Source: Nostoc foliaceum FACHB-393
GTDB lineage: Bacteria > Cyanobacteriota > Cyanobacteriia > Cyanobacteriales > Nostocaceae
Assembly (NCBI RefSeq): GCF_014698505.1
Contig: NZ_JACJTD010000049.1
Coordinates: 1 to 49,179 of the forward strand
Length of the DNA stretch: 49,179 nucleotides
Reading direction: 5' to 3'
Positions 34,972 through 43,597 of this stretch are shown piece after piece (position 1 is the stretch's first letter; every line of letters begins with the position of its first letter). The notes beneath the pieces were generated by a model. That model saw only the letters and a list, made by a program, of their open reading frames with translations. It had not been told where the DNA came from and made no database searches. Position numbers and translations under genes: made by a program.

Positions 34972-36057
34972 ATGCCCACCGTTTTAATTACTGGTTCATC
35001 GGGTCTAATTGGTTCGGAATCCGTTCATTTCTTTGTCCAAAACGGTTTTCATGTTGTCGGTATCGATAATAATATGCGGGCGGTATTTTTCGGTGAATCT
35101 GCCTCCACAGACTGGAATCGTCGCATCCTAGAAGATAAATATGGTGATAGCTATCGTCACTATGATATTGATATCCGCGATCGCTCCGCAATAGAAAACT
35201 TATTTCAAGAATATTCCTCCGATATTTCTCTCATTATCCATACAGCAGCACAGCCATCCCATGACTGGGCAGCAAAAGACCCTCATACAGATTTTACAGT
35301 TAATGCCAATGGCACTTTAGTATTACTAGAAGCAACTCGGCAATACTGCCCTGATGCAGTTTTTATATTTACCTCAACTAACAAAGTCTATGGCGATACT
35401 CCTAATTATCTACCCTTGCAGGAGTTAGAAACTCGCTGGGAAATCGAACCAGCTCATCAATATAAAGAAGGCATTGATGAGTCAATGGCAATCGACAACT
35501 CCAAACATTCTCTATTTGGTGCTTCTAAAGTTGCCGCAGATATACTAGTTCAAGAATATGGTAAATACTTCGGCATGAAAACTGCTAGCTTTAGAGGAGG
35601 TTGCCTGACCGGGCCAAACCATTCTGGCGCTCAATTGCACGGTTTTCTAGCGTACTTAATGAAATGTGCTATTGCTGGCGAAACCTATACCATTTTTGGC
35701 TATCAAGGCAAACAGGTTAGAGATAATATACACAGTTACGATCTTGTCAATGCTTTTTACCATTTTTATCAAAATCCCAGATGTGGAGAGGTTTATAATA
35801 TTGGGGGTTCTCGCCATAGCAATTGTTCTATGTTAGAAGCAATATCAATTTGCGAAAATCTCGTAGGTAAAAAGCTGCAATCCACTTATACAGAACAGAA
35901 TCGCTCTGGCGATCATATCTGGTATATTTCAGATGTAAGAAAGTTTCGTTCTCACTATCCAACATGGGAATACAAATATAATCTTCGACAGATACTAGAG
36001 GAGATTTATTATGCTCAAGCATCTAGAAATATTGCTTATCCTAAGAAGTTGTTTTAA
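34972..36057 (+). CDS. NAD-dependent epimerase family protein lacking the catalytic tyrosine
   Basis: This extended SDR has 361 residues from the ATG at 34972, which is preceded by GAGGTGA eleven bases upstream; a TTG at 34945 would add nine residues. The motifs are VLITGSSGLIGSE, then the segment NSKHSLFGASKVAADILVQE, where the usual YxxxK is FGASK, so the general-base tyrosine is phenylalanine. GGCLTGPNHSG and GKQVRDNIHS are well preserved, so the gene looks selected. It may use a different base, or act as a non-catalytic partner of the preceding epimerase. Confidence 0.85.
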   Translation: MPTVLITGSSGLIGSESVHFFVQNGFHVVGIDNNMRAVFFGESASTDWNRRILEDKYGDSYRHYDIDIRDRSAIENLFQEYSSDISLIIHTAAQPSHDWAAKDPHTDFTVNANGTLVLLEATRQYCPDAVFIFTSTNKVYGDTPNYLPLQELETRWEIEPAHQYKEGIDESMAIDNSKHSLFGASKVAADILVQEYGKYFGMKTASFRGGCLTGPNHSGAQLHGFLAYLMKCAIAGETYTIFGYQGKQVRDNIHSYDLVNAFYHFYQNPRCGEVYNIGGSRHSNCSMLEAISICENLVGKKLQSTYTEQNRSGDHIWYISDVRKFRSHYPTWEYKYNLRQILEEIYYAQASRNIAYPKKLF

Positions 36058-36138
36058 AACTATCTGGATATTAACTTTTGTTAGCTCATCATTAGAATAT
36101 AAAACCCATAAATCGAGTTGTTACATACATCTAAATAA

Positions 36139-37059
36139 ATGACAGCAAAAGTTGCAGCTTACATAACTCTCTATAAGGATAAGCAAGCTGCTAGCAAGTG
36201 TCTGCAAGCCATTAAATCTCAATCTATAGCAATAGATATTGTTTTCATAGTAGATAATTCCGAACAAGAATTACTAGAACCTGATAATAGTGCGTCAATT
36301 TTGATACATCATTATCCTGAAAATATTGGGATTGGTCAAGGCTTGGCACTTGCGCTGGAATGGGCAACAAAAGAAGGTTATGATTTTTTATGGACTTTTG
36401 ATCAAGACAGTTTACCGACGAAGAATTGTTTGGAAATTCTCTTGGAAACTTACAATAAGTTGTCCCTAGAGTATGGTAACAAGATTGGGATTATTGCTCC
36501 TACTGCCATTGATCACAAAACTGAAGAAGTTGTACAGGGAGCAGTTTTTGTAGGAGACCAGTTTATAGGTTGGAAGCACAATAAGAATGTTGATTTTTAT
36601 GAGTGCGACTCTCCTATAACTTCTGGTTCTTTGATTTCCATTGCTGCTGCTAAAACTGTTGATCCTCCTCGTGCAGAATTGTTTATAGATGGGATTGATC
36701 TTGACTATGGACTGAGATTACGACAACAAGGATTCCATAATTTGATAGTTACTACAGCTATCATGTATCATAATTTTGGTAATCCAGTTAAAGTTAAGTT
36801 TTGCCAACGAGAAATAATTATTCACCAATATTCTGATCTACGTAACTACTACATTAATCGAAACCATACTTATTTAGAAACTAGCAACGCTCAAGGCTTG
36901 TATCGACTAACCAGTTGTGGGCGACGCATAAAATATTTACTCCGCAGGATAGTTACAATTTTGCTATATGACCCGGAAGACAAAACCTTAAAAGTATGGG
37001 CTTGCTTGCTGGGAACATTTCACGGTTTTCAAGGAAAGCTTGGAAAAACTTGGTGTTAA
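36139..37059 (+). CDS. GT2 family glycosyltransferase (rhamnosyltransferase-like)
   Basis: This 306-residue GT-A enzyme starts AAYITLYKDKQAASKCLQAI and carries the metal/nucleotide site WTFDQDSLP (about 93-101). The acceptor-side motif is FIDGIDLDYGLRLRQQGF (about 183-200). The DQDS form is common in RfbF/RfbN-type rhamnosyltransferases. It sits in the glycan locus, with dTDP-rhamnose genes 3 kb downstream. The true acceptor is unknown. Confidence 0.88.
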   Translation: MTAKVAAYITLYKDKQAASKCLQAIKSQSIAIDIVFIVDNSEQELLEPDNSASILIHHYPENIGIGQGLALALEWATKEGYDFLWTFDQDSLPTKNCLEILLETYNKLSLEYGNKIGIIAPTAIDHKTEEVVQGAVFVGDQFIGWKHNKNVDFYECDSPITSGSLISIAAAKTVDPPRAELFIDGIDLDYGLRLRQQGFHNLIVTTAIMYHNFGNPVKVKFCQREIIIHQYSDLRNYYINRNHTYLETSNAQGLYRLTSCGRRIKYLLRRIVTILLYDPEDKTLKVWACLLGTFHGFQGKLGKTWC

Positions 37060-37200
37060 GTTATTAAAAAGAGAATTTAACGGAATAGTCAACAACAAAT
37101 AATTCAATAAAATTACTTCTATCAGAGCGGGTCACTTATCAGTTTTTATATGAAGTATTTTCAGCAAAATTAACTAAGGTTTCAACTCAATTAAACTATA

Positions 37201-38049
37201 GTGATTTATTTTTTAATTGTTAATTATTATTCTACAAATTTAGTATTGGAATTAATCAATTCTATACGAAAAACAAACTATGTTGATTACAAAGTAATTA
37301 TCATCAATAACTCACCTGATGATAATTCTATCGATCTTCTCAAAACTGAATCTGTATTGATTTTTGATGCTGGAACTAATTTAGGTTTTGGTTGTGCTTG
37401 TAATTTAGGCTTAAAATGGATTTACATTCAAGATCCCCAGGCGTATGTTTGGATAATCAATCCAGATGCATATTTTATAGAAAATAATTTAGATAAAGTT
37501 AAGCCATTTTTTAAGTCGCATCCAGAAATTTCAATTCTTGGTACACTTATCTATACACCGACAGGTGAAATTTGGTTTGCCGGCGGTCGATTTGTTCCTA
37601 AAACGGGTGCAATCATTACCCAAAAAAAATTAACAAATATGAATGTAGACTATGTTAATTGTGATTGGGTTTCAGGGTGTAGTCTAATCGTTAATTTGAA
37701 TAATTTTACTGAATGTCCTCATTTTGATACTGCTTATTTCCTTTATTATGAAGATGTAGATTTTTGTTTACGCTATGCTAATCAAGGACATTTAGTTGCT
37801 ATAAATAATAGTTTTTCAGTGCTGCATCAACCATCAAGTATTACCAATAGAAATGTTTTCCAAAAAATTAGGAATAGCACGTATAGCTATTTGTTGACAA
37901 TGGATAAATATACAAATAAATTTATCTTTAATATTAGATTAGCTTTTCAAATATTAAAGGCTGTTTTAGGGATTATACTAAAACCACAAGCTGCATTAGG
38001 TAAAATTTGTGGTATATGGGATTATGTCATAAACAACCAGAATAAATAA
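37201..38049 (+). CDS. GT2 family glycosyltransferase
   Basis: This 282-residue enzyme has a GTG start. It begins IYFLIVNYYSTNLVLELINS, with IINNSPDDNSIDLL and the DxD-like site WIINPDAYF (about 94-102). The acceptor-side motif YFLYYEDVDFCLRYANQG lies at about 178-195. It resembles bacterial rhamnosyltransferases of the WbbL type. The gene is AT-rich like its neighbours. Two MITE-like elements follow its stop. Confidence 0.87.
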   Translation: MIYFLIVNYYSTNLVLELINSIRKTNYVDYKVIIINNSPDDNSIDLLKTESVLIFDAGTNLGFGCACNLGLKWIYIQDPQAYVWIINPDAYFIENNLDKVKPFFKSHPEISILGTLIYTPTGEIWFAGGRFVPKTGAIITQKKLTNMNVDYVNCDWVSGCSLIVNLNNFTECPHFDTAYFLYYEDVDFCLRYANQGHLVAINNSFSVLHQPSSITNRNVFQKIRNSTYSYLLTMDKYTNKFIFNIRLAFQILKAVLGIILKPQAALGKICGIWDYVINNQNK

Positions 38050-38110
38050 CTTATTAAATTCTATTATTAATATTTTAATAAAAAGTTCATATGTAAATAC
38101 TAAAATAGAC

Positions 38111-38217
38111 TACAGCGGTTCTCGTTTACGTGAGGTACACCCGTAGGGGCACGGCATTGCCGTGCCCCTACACCTAGCGATATAATGTTGTACCGCATCT
38201 GAGTGGGAACCGCTATA
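38111..38217. mobile_element. MITE-like element 1 with nested hairpin
   Basis: About 107 bases bounded by TACAGCGGTTCTCG on the left and, inverted on the right, TATAGCGGTTCCCA. The terminal inverted repeats continue imperfectly for about 27 bases. TA at both ends fits IS630/Tc1-type target use. At the centre, 38143-38171 is a perfect 14-bp hairpin (GTAGGGGCACGGCA) with a one-base loop. Confidence 0.75.
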
Positions 38218-38407
38218 TCCCTCTTCTGTCACTCTCCGAAAAATTTTGCCATTTCTGAATTCTAGAGCTTTTGTATAGCAGGCGTTTGCGCGATTATTTT
38301 CTAATAACAAATACAAGACCAACTTTTTTCTAATAGTATAGCTTGTATTGATTGCCTCATCGGGCTTCTAGCGATCGCCCTCCCGGAGAGTGACAAAAGC
38401 GGGATAT
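38215..38407. mobile_element. MITE-like element 2
   Basis: About 193 bases with 24-bp terminal inverted repeats: ATATCCCTCTTCTGTCACTC at 38215 and, inverted, ATATCCCGCTTTTGTCACTC ending at 38407, matching at 22 of 24 positions over the full arm. It abuts element 1 and shares its TATA end. There is no coding frame of note, so it is non-autonomous. Confidence 0.75.
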
Positions 38408-38505
38408 CATCACTACTGAAATTATTTTATTTAACAATGGATACTTATTAAGTATTAGATATAAATAAAAACTAGACTAAATTATTTTATGGTTAATTAT
38501 AAATA

Positions 38506-39573
38506 ATGACATTATTAATTAATCTCTCATTTCTATTAACTAAACCCACAGGTATCACTACCTACGCTCTCAATTTGCTGCCTCACTTACAACAACTTTA
38601 TCCTACACTCCTAGTTTCTCAGAATATTCCTGGTTACAACTGCTACCCAATTCCTCCTAACCAAACCGCAGAACAAGGGATAAAAGGTCATTTGAAACGC
38701 CTTGTTTGGACGCAATTCCAATTGCCACAAATCTATAGAAAGCTAAAATCGCAGATTTTATTTTCCTCGCTTCCAGAAGCACCCCTTTATAGCAACTGTC
38801 GTTTTGTCGTGATGGTTCACGATTTTATCCCGTTGCGTTTTCCTAAACGTTTTTCACCATTGACACCCTATCACCGCTACTACATTCCCCAAGTCATTAA
38901 CCAAGCACAACACATTATTTGTAACTCTCAGGCTACAGCTAAGGACATCACAAACTTTTACGGAATTTCTGCAAACAAAATTACTCCCATTCCCCTAGCC
39001 TACGATCGCACTCACTTCCATCATCTCAACCTCCCCACCAGCAACTACTTTCTCTACATTGGCCGCCAAGACCCATACAAAAACATCCAGCGACTCATCA
39101 GTGCTTTTGCGGCTTTACCTAACTGCAAAGACTATGAACTATGGTTAGTAGGGCCAAGTGATTCACGTTACACCCCTACTTTAAAAGTGCAAGTTGCAGA
39201 ATTGGGTGTAACTAATCAGGTAAAGTTTCTTGACTATGTTCCTTACAGCGAATTGCCAAAAATCATCAATGAAGCGATCGCTCTCGTTTTCCCTAGTCTC
39301 TGGGAAGGTTTTGGTTTACCTATCCTAGAAGCGATGGCTTGCGGTACTCCCGTCATTACCTCCAATCTCTCCTCCTTACCAGAAGTAGCTGGCGATGCGG
39401 CGATTCTGATCAACCCCTACAACACCACAGAAATTATAGAGGCGATGCAGGTTATTGCAACTGATTTGGGGTTGCGATCGCGCCTTTCTAGTCAAGCTAT
39501 CACTCACTCCCAACAATTCAGTTGGGAAAAAACAGGAAAAGCAACCATCGAAGTGTTATCCCGCTACATATAA
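38506..39573 (+). CDS. GT4 family glycosyltransferase
   Basis: This is a 355-residue GT-B enzyme. The N-terminal domain has VMVHDFIPLRFPKRF (about 104-118). The C-terminal donor site has YIGRQDPYKNIQRLI (about 183-197) and FPSLWEGFGLPILEAMACGT (about 263-282), with the E-x7-E retaining motif. It is likely a mannosyl- or rhamnosyl-type transferase for the surface glycan. A diverged echo of its last 45 bases occurs after the rmlA stop at 40760-40805. Confidence 0.92.
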   Translation: MTLLINLSFLLTKPTGITTYALNLLPHLQQLYPTLLVSQNIPGYNCYPIPPNQTAEQGIKGHLKRLVWTQFQLPQIYRKLKSQILFSSLPEAPLYSNCRFVVMVHDFIPLRFPKRFSPLTPYHRYYIPQVINQAQHIICNSQATAKDITNFYGISANKITPIPLAYDRTHFHHLNLPTSNYFLYIGRQDPYKNIQRLISAFAALPNCKDYELWLVGPSDSRYTPTLKVQVAELGVTNQVKFLDYVPYSELPKIINEAIALVFPSLWEGFGLPILEAMACGTPVITSNLSSLPEVAGDAAILINPYNTTEIIEAMQVIATDLGLRSRLSSQAITHSQQFSWEKTGKATIEVLSRYI

Positions 39574-39671
39574 AAGATAAACTAACGCCAGAATTTAGAT
39601 CCCAGGATTTAGGATTTTGTCCAGATTTCAGATTATCTTGACTAATGACTCATAATTAATCCTTAATCCCT

Positions 39672-40748
39672 ATGAAAGCACTAATTCTCTCTGGCGGGAA
39701 AGGTACACGCCTACGTCCCCTCACCTATAGCGGAGCAAAACAACTCGTACCAGTTGCTAACAAACCTGTTTTATGGTACGGCATTGAAGAAATGGTCGCT
39801 ACTGGTATTACTGATATTGGTATCATCATCAGCCCGGAAACTGGGGCAGAAGTCCAAGGGAAAACTGGTAATGGAGAATGCTTTGGAGCAAACATCACCT
39901 ACATAGTACAAAAACAGCCAGCCGGACTTGCTCACGCCGTCCAAATCGCTCGTCCCTTTTTAGGAGATTCTCCCTTTGTCATGTACTTGGGCGATAACCT
40001 GATTCAACTAGGTGAGTTACGTTACTTTCTACAACAATTTAGCCAACAACAACCAGATGCTTTGATTCTCTTGCGTTCGGTTGCAAACCCTAGCGCCTTT
40101 GGTGTGGCTGAGGTCGATGAAACAGGACGGGTATTACAGTTAATTGAAAAACCCAAAGTTCCTCCTTCAAATCTGGCATTGGTAGGAGTTTATTTCTTTT
40201 CTCATCTCATCTTTGATGCGATCGCAAATATTCAACCTTCCGCCAGAGGCGAACTAGAAATTACTGATGCTATACAATACCTCATTAATCAGGAAAAGCA
40301 AGTTTTAGCTTACAATCTCAAAGGTTGGTGGTTAGATACTGGTAAAAAAGATGACTTGTTAGAAGCTAACCGATTGATTCTCGATACCTATCTGACAGCA
40401 TCAGTTCTTGGCGAAGTTGATGCCCAAAGTCAGATTATTGGGCGAGTCCAAATCGGTTCAAACTCTAAAGTAATCAACTGTACAATTCGGGGGCCAGTTG
40501 TCATTGGTAACAATTGTCATCTAGAAAACTGTTTTATTGGCCCTTATAGTAGTATTGCTAACAATGCGACACTCATTGATACAGATTTAGAACACAGTGT
40601 GATTTTAGAAAGTGCTAAAATTGCCGGAATCCATCAACGCATTATTGATAGCGTGATTGGGCAAAGAGCACAATTGACCCTTGCACCCCGTCGCCCCAAA
40701 GCCTTACGATTTATGATTGGCGATGACTGTCAAATTGAATTAACGTGA
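39672..40748 (+). CDS. rmlA: glucose-1-phosphate thymidylyltransferase, long form
   Basis: This 358-residue nucleotidyltransferase makes dTDP-glucose, the first step toward dTDP-rhamnose. The N-terminal pyrophosphorylase motif is LSGGKGTRLRPLTYSGAKQL (about 6-25), with YLGDNLIQ at about 105-112. The C-terminal 110 residues form a left-handed beta-helix (IGSNSKVINCTIRGPVVIGN), which marks the long RmlA subfamily rather than the 290-residue type. rmlC and rmlD follow in the same direction. Confidence 0.92.
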   Translation: MKALILSGGKGTRLRPLTYSGAKQLVPVANKPVLWYGIEEMVATGITDIGIIISPETGAEVQGKTGNGECFGANITYIVQKQPAGLAHAVQIARPFLGDSPFVMYLGDNLIQLGELRYFLQQFSQQQPDALILLRSVANPSAFGVAEVDETGRVLQLIEKPKVPPSNLALVGVYFFSHLIFDAIANIQPSARGELEITDAIQYLINQEKQVLAYNLKGWWLDTGKKDDLLEANRLILDTYLTASVLGEVDAQSQIIGRVQIGSNSKVINCTIRGPVVIGNNCHLENCFIGPYSSIANNATLIDTDLEHSVILESAKIAGIHQRIIDSVIGQRAQLTLAPRRPKALRFMIGDDCQIELT

Positions 40749-40759
40749 TGTACTTGTTA

Positions 40760-40805
40760 AAAACAGGAAAAGCCACAGTCGAAGTGTTACCTGCTAGCTG
40801 TAAAA
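40760..40805 (+). repeat. echo of the GT4 gene 3' end
   Basis: AAACAGGAAAAGC followed by TCGAAGTGTTA matches bases 39530-39573 and beyond (end of the GT4 gene and its stop) with a few substitutions and one base gap. The rmlA gene is thus flanked by two copies of this tail. Confidence 0.65.
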
Positions 40806-40864
40806 TACAAGCATTAAATTACTCTCACAATTAACACTGTGGCAGATTACTCGAAATAATATTA

Positions 40865-41410
40865 ATGAGCATTGTACATACCAAAATTCCCGAAGTTATA
40901 CAACTCGAACCCCAAGTATTTGCAGACGATCGCGGGTTCTTTTTTGAAGCCTACAACGATCGAAAATTTGCCCAAGAGACTGGTATTGTTACTAACTTTG
41001 TTCAAGATAACCACTCTGGCTCAAAACAAAATGTCCTGCGGGGATTGCACTACCAAATCCAACAACCCCAAGGTAAACTTGTCCGGGCTATTGTTGGCAC
41101 TATCTTTGACGTAGCCGTAGATATTAGAAAAAGTTCGACTACTTTCGGTAAGTGGGTGGGTTATGAACTCAGTGCTGAGAACAAACGCCTACTGTGGATA
41201 CCACCAGGCTTTGCTCATGGCTTCCTGGTGCTTTCAGAAATAGCCGAAGTTCTCTACAAAGCTACAGATTACTACGCACCACAAGGCGATCGCACAATTC
41301 TATGGAACGATCCAGATTTAGCTATAGATTGGCCCCTAAGTGCGTCACCGATTTTATCAGCTAAAGACCAAGCCGGGAAACCTTTGAGAAGTGCTGAAGT
41401 ATTTGATTAA
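40865..41410 (+). CDS. rmlC: dTDP-4-dehydrorhamnose 3,5-epimerase
   Basis: This 181-residue cupin enzyme performs the third step of dTDP-L-rhamnose synthesis. The active-site histidine is in VLRGLHYQ (about 58-65). The substrate-site basic residues lie in QQPQGKLVRA. The catalytic tyrosine is in KATDYYAP (about 134-141), and WIPPGFAHGFLVLSE (about 115-129) is diagnostic. It lies between rmlA and rmlD, with 36 bases to rmlD. Confidence 0.95.
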   Translation: MSIVHTKIPEVIQLEPQVFADDRGFFFEAYNDRKFAQETGIVTNFVQDNHSGSKQNVLRGLHYQIQQPQGKLVRAIVGTIFDVAVDIRKSSTTFGKWVGYELSAENKRLLWIPPGFAHGFLVLSEIAEVLYKATDYYAPQGDRTILWNDPDLAIDWPLSASPILSAKDQAGKPLRSAEVFD

Positions 41411-41446
41411 GCTTAATGATTGCGTTAGGTTCGAGAACTAATTAGG

Positions 41447-42337
41447 ATGAGTCAATCAATTTTGCTGATTGGTAGCAATGGTCAAGTGGGTAAGGAACTA
41501 CAACAAATACTCCCATCCTATGGCGATATTATCTCAGTAGAACGCCCAACAGTAGACCTTGCCCAACCCGATACCCTCCGCAACGTTATCAGATCAAAGC
41601 AGCCGCGAATCATAATTAACGCTGCTGCTTACACTGCTGTAGACAAAGCCGAAAGCGAAGCTGAACTTGCTACCGCTATTAATGCTACGGCACCCCTAAT
41701 TATTGCCCAAGAAAGCCAAAAATTAGGAGCTTTTCTAATTCATATTTCGACCGATTACGTTTTTGATGGCAATGGGTGTAGCCCTTATCAGGAAACCGAT
41801 GTAACTAATCCCTTGAGTGTCTATGGTAAAACCAAACTTGCTGGAGAAGAAGCTATTCGGGAAACTTGCGCCCATCATCTCATCCTCCGCACTGCTTGGG
41901 TTTATGGAACCTTTGGCAAAAGTAACTTTGTAAAAACCATGCTGCGGCTAGGTGCAGAACGCCAAGAACTCCGTGTTGTCGCCGATCAAATTGGTAGCCC
42001 GACTTGGGCGCAAGATATAGCCACAGTCATAGCCCAGACGATTCCCCAGTTAACCCCAGAAGTTAGCGGCACTTATCACTACACTAATAGCGGCGTTGCT
42101 AGCTGGTATGACTTTGCCGTTGCCATTTTTGAAGAAGCCCAACAGCTAGGCTTCCCTTTAAAAGTTGAACGTATTGTCCCCATTACAACTGCCGACTATC
42201 CGACACCAGCCTGTCGCCCAGCTTATTCTGTGCTTGCTTGTGGAAAAATTAAGGCAATTTTAGGGACTTATCCCCCCCATTGGCGACAAAGACTCCGCCA
42301 AATGCTCAAAGATTTGAAAATTGGATATGGGGAATAG
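41447..42337 (+). CDS. rmlD: dTDP-4-dehydrorhamnose reductase
   Basis: This 296-residue SDR reduces dTDP-4-keto-rhamnose to dTDP-L-rhamnose. It has the NAD(P) site IGSNGQVGKEL (about 7-17), ISTDYVFDG (about 101-109) and catalytic YGKTK (about 126-130). It is the last gene of the plus-strand glycan locus, followed by a hairpin-bearing repeat. No rmlB (dTDP-glucose 4,6-dehydratase) lies in the window, so it must be encoded elsewhere. Confidence 0.95.
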   Translation: MSQSILLIGSNGQVGKELQQILPSYGDIISVERPTVDLAQPDTLRNVIRSKQPRIIINAAAYTAVDKAESEAELATAINATAPLIIAQESQKLGAFLIHISTDYVFDGNGCSPYQETDVTNPLSVYGKTKLAGEEAIRETCAHHLILRTAWVYGTFGKSNFVKTMLRLGAERQELRVVADQIGSPTWAQDIATVIAQTIPQLTPEVSGTYHYTNSGVASWYDFAVAIFEEAQQLGFPLKVERIVPITTADYPTPACRPAYSVLACGKIKAILGTYPPHWRQRLRQMLKDLKIGYGE

Positions 42338-42343
42338 GCATTG

Positions 42344-42496
42344 TTAATTAACGCCGTGTGCGACTTTCTCTAAAACCTAACCCTCAACCCCTTTTCTGCA
42401 AGGCAAGGGGAGCAATAATCAAAGCCTCTCCCCGAAACGGGGAGAGGAATGGAAGCGGGGTTCCAATCATAAATTGCACATCGTCGCGTTAATTAA
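42344..42496. repeat. inverted-repeat element with internal hairpin
   Basis: TTAATTAACGC at 42344-42354 and its inverted copy GCGTTAATTAA at 42486-42496 bound about 150 bases. Inside, CCTCTCCCCG and CGGGGAGAGG (42425-42447) form a perfect 10-bp stem with an AAA loop. It may be a MITE-like repeat doubling as transcription stop between the convergent rmlD and comB. Confidence 0.55.
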
Positions 42497-42526
42497 GTTT
42501 CTTCCCTATTCCCCACTCCCCATTCC

Positions 42527-43267
42527 CTATTTCTTTTGACTTTTTAACACTCCTGTTTCATGCTGTATTGGCAAGACATCTAAAAGATCAGTTTGGGAAC
42601 AATATTTTAAATCATCTAGACAGTCAAGACGCAACAATCGTTGGCCGTGACTAGCTTGGTGAAGTAATCCCAATAAGTTATCTTGCCACTGAGAGTAAAG
42701 AGCGATCGCACTAATTACTTCATCATTACCAGCTAATTCCTCTGGTGACAACTGGGTTTGCTCCAAAAGACTATGAGCGATCGCACCTGCACAAACTGTA
42801 TCCTCTAAAGAATAACTGCCTTCCCAACCGGAACCGACAATCCACACTGTCTCTGGTTGCTTCTCCAGGAGAAATTGCACCACCGCCGCCCGGTTAATTA
42901 AGGCTGCTGCTAAGACATTTGAAGAGTCTTGTACCCGTTGTAAAGCACGAGTGCCGTTTGTGGTGCTGATAAACAAGCGCCGCCCTTCTACTAATTCTGG
43001 TGTGCAGTCGAGGGGAGAGTTACCCAACTCAAAGCCAGCGACTTTTGCACCGCCGCGTTCTCCAGCCCGCAGCCGTTTTTCAGAGGGCCATTTTTCGCTA
43101 ACTTCAATTAACTGATCTAAATCGCTGAATACTTGTACAGCTTCGCCTCCAGATGCTAAGACAGTCGCTATTGTGCTAGTGGCTCGCAATACATCGACTG
43201 CGATCGCACATTCTGGCGCTTTATCCGTTGGAGTCAATTCAGGAGTGTGGTATACGAATAACTTCAC
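42527..43267 (-). CDS. comB: 2-phosphosulfolactate phosphatase family protein (ComB)
   Basis: This 246-residue protein of the ComB family is named after the archaeal coenzyme M pathway enzyme that dephosphorylates 2-phosphosulfolactate. It carries VDVLRATSTIATVLASGGEA (about 24-43), the core ELGNSPLD (about 75-82) and ISTTNGTRAL (about 95-104). Cyanobacteria do not make coenzyme M by the archaeal route, so its true substrate here is unclear. It is divergent from the BlaI-type gene. Confidence 0.88.
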   Translation of the reverse strand: MKLFVYHTPELTPTDKAPECAIAVDVLRATSTIATVLASGGEAVQVFSDLDQLIEVSEKWPSEKRLRAGERGGAKVAGFELGNSPLDCTPELVEGRRLFISTTNGTRALQRVQDSSNVLAAALINRAAVVQFLLEKQPETVWIVGSGWEGSYSLEDTVCAGAIAHSLLEQTQLSPEELAGNDEVISAIALYSQWQDNLLGLLHQASHGQRLLRLDCLDDLKYCSQTDLLDVLPIQHETGVLKSQKK

Positions 43268-43597
43268 GGGCTGGATATACCTGTTTTAATACTATTGCCG
43301 CAAATAACATTCTACCTAGTTGGTGTCACTAACTATAGTCACAATTGTTCCCAAAGAATTTTTTAGCATCAAAATGCACGATGGTAACCCATTCAATACA
43401 AAAATACTCAAAAAGTCCATTTTTATGCTTTTAGACTTTCAGATTTGCTGCACTATCCTGTAATCTAAAACAAGAACAGATTTTCTCAAGCTGTATTTGG
43501 CATTCCAAGTTAGCACCACTACGCATCCTGACTAACCTTGCCAAATAAAAACTAAAATTTTTACCTCCACTCCGCTCATCCCAAATCGAAAATCGCT
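43268..43597. other. divergent promoter region of comB and the BlaI-type gene
   Basis: This 330-base spacer has no gene. It must carry the promoters of both flanking genes and probably the operator bound by the BlaI-type repressor. I could not identify a convincing TACA-N-TGTA-type dyad by eye. Confidence 0.4.

Larger units (their letters stand above)
38050..38505. other. non-coding spacer within the glycan locus, filled by two MITE-like elements
   Basis: Bases 38111-38217 and 38215-38407 are the two inverted-repeat elements listed separately. The remaining about 100 bases before the next start are AT-rich without features. The short frames here are translations of the elements. Confidence 0.6.

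Noticed and set aside
38110..38322. 70-codon minus-strand frame downstream of the GT2 gene
   Set aside because: It is a translation of the two MITE-like elements and their hairpin.
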